DNA of 14,652 nucleotides from DATAYA01 sp036272815 (GTDB taxonomy: Bacteria > Pseudomonadota > Alphaproteobacteria > Acetobacterales > Acetobacteraceae): assembly GCA_036272815.1 (NCBI GenBank), contig DATAYA010000210.1, positions 1 to 14,652 on the forward strand, written 5' to 3'. Positions 7,144 to 13,844 of this stretch are shown piece after piece; within the stretch, counting starts at the first letter, position 1; each line of letters begins with the position of its first letter. Made by a program: the position numbers and the translations under genes. Below the pieces are notes generated by a model. It had not been told where the DNA came from, did no database searches, and saw nothing but the letters and a program-made list of their open reading frames with translations.

Positions 7144-7835
7144 GCGCCCAGCCGGATCAGCAGGTCGGCCGCCGCGATCTGCTCGGCCGCACGCTTGGTG
7201 CGGGCGGTGCCGCTGGCCGACGTCTCGCCCACGCTCACGGCGATGGTGAAGCGCGGCGCGTGCGGCGGCCCCTCGCGCGCGGTCACGGCGTAGGCCGGCA
7301 ACGCCATGCCGCGCTTCTGCGCCCATTCCTGCAATTCGGTCTTGGCGTCGATCGGCGGACTCGCCTGGGCTGCCATCGGCGCCGCCCAGGCGCGGCGGAT
7401 GAAGCCGCGCGCCGCATCCAGCCCGCCGTCGAGATAGAGCGCGCCGATCACCGCCTCCACCGCATCGGCGAGCACCACCGGCGAGCGTCGCGCCCCGGCA
7501 TCACCCGGCGCGACCGCGATCAGCGCCGCAAGCTGTTCCGCCTCCGCGACCGCGACCAGCGTCGGCTGCGAGACCAGGGCCGCGAGACGCCGGCCGAGCG
7601 CGCCCTCCTGCTCGGCGGGGAACCGCTCGGCGAGCCATTCGGCGATCACCAGTCCGAGCACCCGGTCGCCCACGAACTCCAGCCGCTCGTTCGAGCCGGC
7701 GCCCGGCTGCGCGGAGCGGTGGGTCAGCGCCTCGCGCAGCAGGCGCGGCTCGCGGAAGGCGTGGCCGAGCCGGTGCGTGGTGGTGCTCAGGTGATGCCCG
7801 TGAACAGGCGGTCCCAGCGGATCTCGAACGGCCAT
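7140..7835 (-). CDS. rnc: Ribonuclease III
   Basis: The 231-residue product cleaves double-stranded RNA in rRNA precursors and mRNAs. The catalytic domain has NERLEFVGDRVLGLVIAEWL with Glu53 and Asp57, and LADAVEAVIGALYLD with Asp124 and Glu127, the four metal-binding acidic residues. The double-stranded-RNA-binding domain spans about 163-231 (DAKTELQEWAQKRG ... RTKRAAEQIAAADLL). ATG 7835 is the only ATG/GTG/TTG start before the conserved core and would overlap lepB by 49 bases, with a weak GGGA upstream. A CTG at 7790 overlaps the lepB stop as CTGA and would give 216 residues beginning just before RLGHAF, as in many homologues. The start is therefore uncertain, but identity is not. Its stop overlaps era. 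Confidence 0.96.
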   Translation of the reverse strand: MAVRDPLGPPVHGHHLSTTTHRLGHAFREPRLLREALTHRSAQPGAGSNERLEFVGDRVLGLVIAEWLAERFPAEQEGALGRRLAALVSQPTLVAVAEAEQLAALIAVAPGDAGARRSPVVLADAVEAVIGALYLDGGLDAARGFIRRAWAAPMAAQASPPIDAKTELQEWAQKRGMALPAYAVTAREGPPHAPRFTIAVSVGETSASGTARTKRAAEQIAAADLLIRLGA

Positions 7836-8542
7836 TCCCAGAACTCGTACCAGGGATACTGGCTGTCGATCGAGAAGAAGATGAACTCCGCCTTGCCCAC
7901 AAGGTTCTCGACGGGTATGAACCCGACCGCGTTCAGCACCCGGCTGTCGAGGCTGTTGTCGCGGTTGTCGCCCATCGCGAACACATAGCCCGGCGGCACG
8001 TGATAGACCTGCGTGTTGTCGAGCGGGCCGTTGTCGGACGCCTTGAGGATGTAGTGCTTGTTGCCGTCCGGGAAGGTCTCCAGGTAGCGCTGGAGCTGCA
8101 TCGCGGGTCCGTCGCCGGTCGCGACATAGGTGCCGGCCGGCCGCCGCGGGATTTCGGTGCCGTCCACGTAGAGGTGGCCGCCCTGCATCTGCACGGTGTC
8201 GCCCGGCAGGCCGACGATGCGCTTGATGTAGTCGATCGAGGGATCGCGCGGCAGCTTGAACACCACGACGTCGCCGCGCTTCGGCAGGCTGCCGAAAATG
8301 CGCCCCGAGAACAGCGGCGGGGAGAACGGGAACGAATAATGCGAGTAGCCATACGCGAACTTGGCAACAAACAGGTAGTCGCCCACGAGCAGCGTCGGGA
8401 TCATCGAGCCGGACGGGATGTTGAACGGCTCGAACAGGAAGGTGCGGATCACCACCGCGATCAGCACCGCGTAGACGATCGTCTTGACGTTCTCGGCCAG
8501 TCCGCTGGACTTGCGCCTGGCAATCGGGTGGGGAGTGGGCAT
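7787..8542 (-). CDS. lepB: Signal peptidase I
   Basis: The 251-residue inner-membrane serine protease removes signal peptides from exported proteins. A single N-terminal membrane span lies at about 20-37 (KTIVYAVLIAVVIRTFLF). Box B IPSGSMIPTLLVGDY holds the nucleophile Ser46. Box D DYIKRIVGLPGD holds the general base Lys107. Box E GDNRDNSLDSR is at 191-201. ATG 8542 begins the typical short basic cytoplasmic tail. A TTG at 8602 in the same frame is possible but would overlap the upstream stop. No strong Shine-Dalgarno sequence is present. It is separated from the upstream TPMT-family gene by 56 bases, the largest gap in this gene series, so it may have its own promoter. Rnc overlaps its 3' end. 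Confidence 0.97.
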   Translation of the reverse strand: MPTPHPIARRKSSGLAENVKTIVYAVLIAVVIRTFLFEPFNIPSGSMIPTLLVGDYLFVAKFAYGYSHYSFPFSPPLFSGRIFGSLPKRGDVVVFKLPRDPSIDYIKRIVGLPGDTVQMQGGHLYVDGTEIPRRPAGTYVATGDGPAMQLQRYLETFPDGNKHYILKASDNGPLDNTQVYHVPPGYVFAMGDNRDNSLDSRVLNAVGFIPVENLVGKAEFIFFSIDSQYPWYEFWEWPFEIRWDRLFTGIT

Positions 8543-8573
8543 TGGTTGGGCGCTATCCGGCGGGGGCGGGCGG

Positions 8574-8602
8574 ATCAAGCGCACGCGACCCCACCCTGTC
8601 AA
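8574..8602 (-). promoter_or_regulatory. Possible promoter upstream of lepB
   Basis: On the minus strand a perfect TTGACA (8602-8597) is followed after 17 bases by CTTGAT (8579-8574), which matches TATAAT at three of six positions. A transcript would start about 25 bases before the lepB ATG. TTGACA also contains the stop codon of the preceding methyltransferase gene, so the match could be accidental. Confidence 0.25.
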
Positions 8603-9192
8603 GCAAGCGGGCGGCCGCGCAACAGGATTGCCGGCTGTTCATCGTAGCCCAGAGTGCCATGTGCGACCGCCGGCGGCAGGGTCGCGGGCCAATGCCACAG
8701 CGGCGGCGCGAACAGCGCCTGCATCACCGGGACGGGACAGTCGAAGGGCGGTCCGCCCTCGCGCCCGGTCTGCATCAGCAGCGCGAACAGGGAGCCGCCG
8801 GGACGCAGCCACGATGCCAGCCGCGCCGCATAGTCCGGCATGGTCGTCGGCGGCAGCGCGCAGAGGCAGGTCTGGTCGTAGATCGAATCGAACGGCGCGT
8901 CCGGCTGCCAGGCGAAGAGATCGGCCTCGATCGCCTGCCCGCGCGACCCGATCGCCGCGCGCTGCATCGCGACCGCACTCGGGGCGACGTCGACCACGGT
9001 CACGTCGAATCCCGCCGCGGCGAGGGCCGCCGGCTCGGCGCTGCGGCCGGCGCCCGGCAGCAGGATGCGGCAGGGGGCGAGCGTGCCCGCGTCGCGCCAC
9101 GCGAGGAAGGCGGGATGCAGCGTCGGGTTCTGCCAGGGCGTCGTGCCGTCGCGGTAGCGCTGCTCCCAGTCGAACACCTGTGTCGCACTCAT
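8599..9192 (-). CDS. TPMT-family SAM-dependent methyltransferase
   Basis: The 197-residue product belongs to the thiopurine S-methyltransferase-like family. WEQRYRDGTTPWQNPTLHP (9-27) is the N-terminal family signature. RILLPGAGRSAEP (42-54) is SAM motif I, GFDVTVVDVAPSAV (61-74) carries the acidic ribose-binding residue, and DSIYDQTCLCALPP (102-115) is motif II. The segment LRPGGSLFALLM (129-140) is the post-motif strand. Family members methylate thiols or selenium, tellurium and small toxic compounds; the substrate here is unknown. ATG 9192 overlaps the acpS stop as ATGA, so it is translationally coupled to acpS and probably transcribed with it. Codon use matches the neighbours. Its position between acpS and lepB is not the usual arrangement known to me. 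Confidence 0.9.
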   Translation of the reverse strand: MSATQVFDWEQRYRDGTTPWQNPTLHPAFLAWRDAGTLAPCRILLPGAGRSAEPAALAAAGFDVTVVDVAPSAVAMQRAAIGSRGQAIEADLFAWQPDAPFDSIYDQTCLCALPPTTMPDYAARLASWLRPGGSLFALLMQTGREGGPPFDCPVPVMQALFAPPLWHWPATLPPAVAHGTLGYDEQPAILLRGRPLA

Positions 9193-9602
9193 CGCGCCGG
9201 CATCGCCCAGATGATGACCTGCGCGAACGCGTACGGGTACTCGTCGGTCATCGTCAGCGCGACCTCGGCCCGCGTCCCCGGCGGCGTCAGCGCCGCGAGA
9301 CGCAGCGCCGCGCCGCCCGAAAGTCGCAGCGTCGGCTGTCCGCTCGGCAGGTTGGCGACGCCGAGATCGGAATGGAACACGCCGGCGCGGAAGCCGGTGC
9401 CGAGCGCCTTGGCCGCCGCCTCCTTCGCCGCGAACCGCTTGGCGAAGGTCGGCGCCCGCAGCGCCTCGGTGCGGCGGAGCGCGCGGGCGCGTTCGGTCTC
9501 GGTGAACACGCGCGCGAGGAAACGGTCGCCGAAACGTCCGATCGCGCGCTCGATGCGGCGGATGTCGCAGAGGTCGGAGCCGAGCCCGAGGATCATGCGC
9601 AT
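9189..9602 (-). CDS. acpS: Holo-[acyl-carrier-protein] synthase
   Basis: The 137-residue enzyme transfers 4'-phosphopantetheine from CoA to acyl carrier protein for fatty-acid synthesis. ILGLGSDLCDIRRIE (4-18) carries the Mg-binding Asp10, and FAKRFAAKEAAAKALGTG (53-70) carries Glu61 and the CoA-binding Lys residues. FTETERA lies between them. The length is usual for alphaproteobacterial AcpS. Two starts are possible: ATG 9602 or ATG 9596. The latter gives the common MILG start and would overlap, as ATGA, the stop of a frame running through the upstream gap. The 3' end overlaps the TPMT-family gene. In related genomes pdxJ often lies upstream; it is absent here. Confidence 0.96.
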   Translation of the reverse strand: MRMILGLGSDLCDIRRIERAIGRFGDRFLARVFTETERARALRRTEALRAPTFAKRFAAKEAAAKALGTGFRAGVFHSDLGVANLPSGQPTLRLSGGAALRLAALTPPGTRAEVALTMTDEYPYAFAQVIIWAMPAR

Positions 9603-9872
9603 CCGCCCGTGCGGGAGTGGTAGAAGGGGAGCCCGAGGTCCAATGGTCGCGACAGCTCCCGATCGCCCTCGAGCGGCACCTGGTCCACGCCCCCGCCCGG
9701 GCGGCGCGGCAATTTAAGGACGTCGCTGCTCGTGAATATCCCTGCATTCGACGTGGAAGTATCGACCAGTCCCCAGTCCGCGCCTCGCGCGACGGCGTAC
9801 GGGTGCCGCGGCGCCCCCATGGTGCGACAGCAGGGCGAGAACAAGGACGGAGAGGGGGACGCTCCCGCGCAT
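9593..9872 (-). other. Rel-acpS gap: possible small exported protein split over two frames
   Basis: From ATG 9872, 12 bases past the rel stop, one frame reads MRGSVPLSVLVLALLSHHGG followed by AAAPV, which looks like a signal peptide, then becomes Arg-rich and stops at TAA 9716-9714 (52 residues). A second frame, open from ATG 9820 to TGA 9595-9593 (75 residues), reads RGADWGLVDTSTSNAGIF, FTSSDVLKLPRRPGGG and ends LDLGLPFYHSRTGGCA. Its stop overlaps acpS ATG 9596 as ATGA, as expected of a coupled gene. A single frame change near 9795-9815 would join the two parts into one exported protein of about 90 residues. I do not recognise the family. G+C is lower here (35 of 60 at 9721-9780). It may be a frameshifted gene, a remnant or chance. 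Confidence 0.3.
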
Positions 9873-9884
9873 GACCCGCAGCCG

Positions 9885-12128
9885 CTACGCCCGCGCACGG
9901 TCGACCTGCGTGATGCCGGGGGCCGCGCGCAAGCCTGCGATGACGGTCGCGAGGTGGCGGAGGTCGCGCACCTCCACGTCCACCAGTCCCTCGAAGAAAT
10001 CCTGCTGCCGGTTGAGCACGCGAAGGTTAGAGATGACACCTTCATGCTTGGCGATCGAGTTGGTCAGGCTGGCGAGCGCGCCGGGCGCGTTTGCAGCGAT
10101 CACCGAGATGCGCGCGGTATGGGTCGGGCCGCCCTTCTCGCGCGCGATGGCGGCGCTGTCCCAGTCGACGTCGATGAACCGCTCGGGTGTTGCCGCAAAG
10201 CTCGCGAGCGTCGGGCAATCCTTGGTGTGGATCGTCACTCCCTTGCCGGTGGTGACGATGCCGACGATCCGCTCGCCCGGCAGCGGATGGCAGCAGCCGG
10301 CGTAGCTCACCGCCATGTTGGCGACCAGGCCGGTGACCGCCATGCCGCTCTCGCGCGCGGCGCGGCCGGCCGGGCGCGGTGGCAGGGCGGGCATCATGCG
10401 CGGCGCGCGGGGCGCCTGGCGCAGTTCCGGGTAGGCGGCGTGGACCACGTCCTTCGGCCCGAGATTGCCGTTGCCGACGGCGACCTGGAGGTCGGTGACG
10501 CTCGCCATCTTGAGGGTCTTGAGTGCGCCTTCCAGCACACGCTCCTGACCGTCGAGCCCTTCCTGGCGGAACGCCTTGGCGAGTGCCGCGCGGCCCTGGT
10601 CGATATGCGTCTGGCGCTGCTGCTGCGCCATGTGACGGCGGATGCGCGCGCGCGCCTTGCCGGTGACGACGAAACGCTCCCAGGCCGGCGAGGGCGTGCC
10701 GCCGCGCGCCGTCATTATTTCGACCTGATCGCCGTTCTGCAGTTCGTAGCGGAGCGGCATCAGCCGGCCGTTGATCTTCGCACCGACGCAGGCGTCGCCC
10801 ACCTGGCTGTGGACCGCATAGGCGAAATCGACGGGGGTGGCGCCGCGCGGGAGCTGGATGAGCTGGCCCTTCGGCGTGAAGCAGAACACCTGGTCCTGGT
10901 AGAGTTCGAGCTTGGTGTTCTCGAGGAAGTCGTCCGCGGCGGTGCTGTTCTCCAGGATCTCGAGCAGGTCCTGCACCCAGCGGAAGCGGTGCAAATCCTC
11001 CTCACTCGCGTCGGGCTGCTTGTAGAACCAGTGCGCAGCGACGCCGTTCTCGGCGATCGCCTGCATGTCGGGGGTGCGGATCTGGACCTCGATCTTCTGG
11101 TTGCGCGGCTCGCGCAGGGTGACGCCGGTGTGCAGGCTGCGGTAGCCGTTCGCCTTCGGTGTCGAGATGTAGTCCTTGAAGCGGCCGGCGATCACCGGAT
11201 AGGCGGCGTGGATCGCGCCCAGCGCCGCATAGCAGGCATCGCGCGTCGGCACGACGATGCGGAACGCCATGATGTCGGAGAGCTGCTCGAAGGCGACATT
11301 GCGCTGCCGCATCTTCTCCCAGATCGAATAGGGCGATTTCTCGCGCCCCGAGACCTCGACCTGGGAGATGCCCGCCTCGCGGCAGATGCGCGCGAGTTCG
11401 AGACGGACCTCCTCGATCACGTCCGCACCCTGGCCGCGGAGGAAATTGAGGCGGCCGATGATGCTGTCGTACGCCTCCGGGTCGAGCTGCGCGAAGGCGA
11501 GTGTCTGCAGCTCGCTCTTCATCGCCTCCATGCCGATGCGCTCGGCGAGCGGCGCGTAGATTTCCATCGTCTCGCGCGCGATCCGCAGCCGCCGCTCCGG
11601 CTCCTGCACGTAGTGCAGGGTCCGCATGTTGTGCAGCCGGTCGGCGAGCTTGACCAGCAGCACGCGGATGTCGCGGCTCATCGCGAGCACCAGCTTGCGG
11701 AAGTTCTCCGCCTGCTTGGTGCGGTCGGATTGGAGCTCCAGCCGGGTGAGCTTGGTCACGCCGTCGATCAGGCTCGCGATCTGGCGGCCGAACTGGCGCT
11801 CGATCTCGGGCAGACGGAGCGGCGTGTCCTCGATGACGTCGTGCAGCAGCGCGGTCGCGATGCTGGCGGTGTCGAGCCGGTAGCCGGCGAGGATCTCGGC
11901 GACCGCGAGCGGATGGGTGATGTAGGGATCGCCGTTGTCGCGGCGCTGGTCCGCGTGCGCGGTGCGGGCGAGCGCGTACGCGCCGTCGATCAGGCCGGTA
12001 TCGGCTTTCGGGTCATAGGCAAGGATGCGGCGGTCCAGTTCGGCCGGCGCGGCCACACTCGGCGCCGCGCCCTGGATGCCATCGGGCGCGCGCGGCGGAT
12101 GGGCGAAGGGAGGGCGGTCGCCGCTCAC
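9885..12128 (-). CDS. rel: Bifunctional (p)ppGpp synthetase/hydrolase, RelA/SpoT family
   Basis: The 747-residue stringent-response enzyme makes and degrades (p)ppGpp. The HD hydrolase domain (about 45-195) has His72, the His96-Asp97 pair in LLHDVIEDT, and Asp163 in KLADRLHN. The synthetase domain (about 240-365) has GREKSPYSIWEKM and YISTPKANGYRSLHT. It carries the RFKD signature (316-319) of bifunctional Rel rather than the acidic variant of RelA. TGS spans 412-473, a CCHPLPGE zinc-finger-like motif is at 612-619, and a C-terminal ACT domain lies at about 671-742. Both active sites appear intact. GTG 12128 was preferred: GGAGG lies 4 bases before it and 19 bases separate it from the rpoZ stop. 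An in-frame ATG at 12203 would overlap rpoZ. It follows folK and rpoZ in one operon. Confidence 0.97.
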   Translation of the reverse strand: MSGDRPPFAHPPRAPDGIQGAAPSVAAPAELDRRILAYDPKADTGLIDGAYALARTAHADQRRDNGDPYITHPLAVAEILAGYRLDTASIATALLHDVIEDTPLRLPEIERQFGRQIASLIDGVTKLTRLELQSDRTKQAENFRKLVLAMSRDIRVLLVKLADRLHNMRTLHYVQEPERRLRIARETMEIYAPLAERIGMEAMKSELQTLAFAQLDPEAYDSIIGRLNFLRGQGADVIEEVRLELARICREAGISQVEVSGREKSPYSIWEKMRQRNVAFEQLSDIMAFRIVVPTRDACYAALGAIHAAYPVIAGRFKDYISTPKANGYRSLHTGVTLREPRNQKIEVQIRTPDMQAIAENGVAAHWFYKQPDASEEDLHRFRWVQDLLEILENSTAADDFLENTKLELYQDQVFCFTPKGQLIQLPRGATPVDFAYAVHSQVGDACVGAKINGRLMPLRYELQNGDQVEIMTARGGTPSPAWERFVVTGKARARIRRHMAQQQRQTHIDQGRAALAKAFRQEGLDGQERVLEGALKTLKMASVTDLQVAVGNGNLGPKDVVHAAYPELRQAPRAPRMMPALPPRPAGRAARESGMAVTGLVANMAVSYAGCCHPLPGERIVGIVTTGKGVTIHTKDCPTLASFAATPERFIDVDWDSAAIAREKGGPTHTARISVIAANAPGALASLTNSIAKHEGVISNLRVLNRQQDFFEGLVDVEVRDLRHLATVIAGLRAAPGITQVDRARA

Positions 12129-12147
12129 GAACCCTCCGCGCCCCGGC

Positions 12148-12552
12148 TCACTCGTTGGGCGGGCGTCCGCCCAGCTCCGCCTCGATCGCCGCCTCAATGT
12201 CATCGGCCACGAGTTCCTCGACCGGCAGGCCCGCCGCCTCCTCCTCGGCGCTGATGTCCTGGAGGCCGAAGATGTTCTGGTCGGTCGGAATGAGGTCGAG
12301 CACTTCCTCGTCCGCCGGCTCCGGCTCCGGCTGGCGGGCCAGCGACTTCACGAGGTCCTGGTGCAGCCCGTCGAGCGGCACGGTCTCATCGGCGATCTCG
12401 CGCAGCGCCACGACCGGGTTCTTGTCGTCGTCACGCTCGATCGTCAGCTCCTCGCCGCGCGCGAGGTTGCGCGCGCGCTGGGCCGCGTAGAGCACCAGCT
12501 CGAAGCGGTTCGGGACTCTCTGGACGCAATCTTCTACGGTGACGCGCGCCAT
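12148..12552 (-). CDS. rpoZ: DNA-directed RNA polymerase omega subunit
   Basis: The 134-residue product supports RNA polymerase assembly and (p)ppGpp response. MARVTVEDCV, VPNRFELVLYAAQRARNLARGE and NPVVALREIADETV (residues 1-59) form the conserved omega fold. Residues 75-134 are acidic and probably disordered, which makes the protein longer than E. coli omega (91 residues), as in many alphaproteobacteria. ATG 12552 has AGGAG (minus strand, 12565-12561) at 8-base spacing, so this start is secure. It lies directly upstream of rel, an old and common pairing of omega with the alarmone synthetase. Confidence 0.96.
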   Translation of the reverse strand: MARVTVEDCVQRVPNRFELVLYAAQRARNLARGEELTIERDDDKNPVVALREIADETVPLDGLHQDLVKSLARQPEPEPADEEVLDLIPTDQNIFGLQDISAEEEAAGLPVEELVADDIEAAIEAELGGRPPNE

Positions 12553-12614
12553 GCGGCGGACTCCTGCGGCAGTGCTCTCGCGGGCAAGGGGCTCATGTAG
12601 GCGGCGTGAGGCCA

Positions 12615-12630
12615 CTTCGCAAGCGCGAAG
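12615..12630 (-). other. Hairpin between folK and rpoZ
   Basis: CTTCGC and GCGAAG form a perfect 6-base-pair stem with a 4-base loop, located 7 bases beyond the folK stop. Flanking GGCGG (12600-12604) and CCGCC (12631-12635) can extend it over a one-sided bulge. No U-run follows. It could reduce read-through or protect a processed end, but it could also be GC-driven chance. Confidence 0.3.
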
Positions 12631-12636
12631 CCGCCG

Positions 12637-13182
12637 TCAAAGCGGCAGGATCGGCTGCCCGGCCAGCCGCGCCGCCAGGCTCGCGGCATCCACGCCGAGC
12701 ACCGGATGCACCCAGCGCGGTGCCACCTCCGCCAGCGGCACCATGACGAAGGCGCGTTCGTGCGCTCGCGGGTGCGGCAGCACCGGGTCGGGTGCCGCAC
12801 GCACCAGGTCGCCCATCGCGATCAGGTCGAGATCGAGCGTGCGGGCGGCGTTGCGGACGCCGCGGACGCGGCCGAACGACGCCTCGATCGCGTGCAGGGC
12901 GGCGAGCACGGCGGCGGGGTCCGGCCCGTAGCCCTGCGTGGGATCGAGGGACGCCACGCCGTTGACGTAGTCGGGCTGGCCGGAGGGCGGCACCGGCGCG
13001 GTCGCGAACCAGCGCGAGACAGACACAAGGCGCAGGCCCGGCAGGGCGGCGAGGTGCAGCACCGCGCGCCGGCAGGCCTCGGCAGCAGGCGACCCGTCCG
13101 GCGCCGGGAGGTTCGCGCCGATGGCGACCAGGACGGGACTTGTATGGTAAGTGAAGCTTCTCGGGCCAACCCATTCAGTCAT
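12637..13182 (-). CDS. folK: 2-amino-4-hydroxy-6-hydroxymethyldihydropteridine pyrophosphokinase
   Basis: The 181-residue HPPK transfers pyrophosphate from ATP to the pterin precursor of folate. VAIGANLPAP (19-28) is the N-terminal strand and pterin-binding Asn. SRWFATAPVPPSGQPDYVNGV (56-76) is the flexible-loop region. FGRVRGVRNAARTLDLDLI (103-121) has the Mg-binding Asp117 and Asp119. LPHPRAHERAFVMVPL (135-150) is the nucleotide-binding signature. ATG 13182 is the only standard start upstream of the core and adds a 16-residue extension that is richer in A/T than the gene body and lacks a Shine-Dalgarno sequence. The gene starts the minus-strand folK-rpoZ-rel series and diverges from the NYN gene across 50 bases, which must contain promoters for both directions. 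Confidence 0.95.
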   Translation of the reverse strand: MTEWVGPRSFTYHTSPVLVAIGANLPAPDGSPAAEACRRAVLHLAALPGLRLVSVSRWFATAPVPPSGQPDYVNGVASLDPTQGYGPDPAAVLAALHAIEASFGRVRGVRNAARTLDLDLIAMGDLVRAAPDPVLPHPRAHERAFVMVPLAEVAPRWVHPVLGVDAASLAARLAGQPILPL

Positions 13183-13232
13183 GTTGCCGTTCGAACACCA
13201 AGCCGATTGCAGTCACCGAAAGGACAGCGCCC
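13183..13232. promoter_or_regulatory. Divergent promoter region between folK and the NYN gene
   Basis: Only 50 bases separate the two divergent start codons, so regulatory sites for both operons must lie here or within the first codons. GTTCGAAC (13189-13196) is an 8-base palindrome. TTGCCG (13184-13189) is a weak -35-like match for the plus strand without a good -10 partner. On the plus strand AAAGGA (13219-13224) is a clear ribosome-binding site for the NYN gene. Confidence 0.45.
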
Positions 13233-13844
13233 ATGCATTTCCTGCCCGACGAGCGCACCGCCCTGTTCATCGACGGGGCGAACCTCTACTCTGCCTCGCG
13301 CAATCTCGGCTTTGACGTCGATTATCGCAACCTGCTGGAGTTCTTTCGCCGGAAAGTTCATGTGATTCGCGCCTATTACTACTCCGCCGTGCTCGAGACG
13401 GAGGAATATTCGCCGCTGAAGCCGCTCACCGATTGGCTCGCCTATAACGGCTACACGCTGGTCACCAAGCCCGCGCGCGAGTTCACCGACGCCACCGGCC
13501 GCCGCCGCGTCAAGGGCAACATGGACATCGAGCTGGCGATCGACATGCTGGAGCTGGCGCCCAAGATCGACCACGCGGTGCTGTTCTCGGGCGACTCCGA
13601 TTTTCGGCGGCTGGTGGAGGCGGTGCAGCGGCGTGGGGTACGGGTCTCGGTCGTGTCATCGATCAAGACCTCGCCGCCGATGGTCGCCGACGAGCTGCGC
13701 CGGCAGGCCGACCAGTTCCTCGAACTCGCCGAAATCGGGCCGGAGTTCACCCGCCGGCAGATGGAGCCGCGCACGCGGACGATGCCGCCGCGCGGCACGC
13801 CGGCCGAACCGTTCGCGGCGAACGGGGCCACCGAGCTGACCTGA
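13233..13844 (+). CDS. NYN domain protein (LabA/DUF88 family), predicted RNase
   Basis: The 203-residue product has a PIN-like NYN fold. LFIDGANLY (11-19) carries Asp14 and Asn17. KGNMDIELAIDML (94-106) has Asp98 and Asp104. AVLFSGDSDF (115-124) has Asp121 and Asp123. RGVRVSVVSSIKTSPPMVADELRRQADQFLEL completes the LabA-like core. These acidic residues form the predicted metal site of NYN ribonucleases; direct activity has been shown for only some relatives. The last 35 residues are Pro/Arg-rich and probably disordered. AAAGGA lies 8 bases before ATG 13233. The stop overlaps the next gene as TGATG, so it is coupled to the uracil-DNA glycosylase. It diverges from folK. Confidence 0.92.
   Translation: MHFLPDERTALFIDGANLYSASRNLGFDVDYRNLLEFFRRKVHVIRAYYYSAVLETEEYSPLKPLTDWLAYNGYTLVTKPAREFTDATGRRRVKGNMDIELAIDMLELAPKIDHAVLFSGDSDFRRLVEAVQRRGVRVSVVSSIKTSPPMVADELRRQADQFLELAEIGPEFTRRQMEPRTRTMPPRGTPAEPFAANGATELT

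Noticed and set aside
9732..12254. 840-codon open frame antisense to rel
   Set aside because: Long antisense frames arise in GC-rich genes from codon-position bias. The translation shows no family motifs, whereas the opposite strand has every Rel domain.
13189..13203. Possible LexA box near the UDG operon
   Set aside because: The alphaproteobacterial box needs GTTC-N7-GTTC. Only the palindrome GTTCGAAC is present and the second GTTC is missing on both strands.
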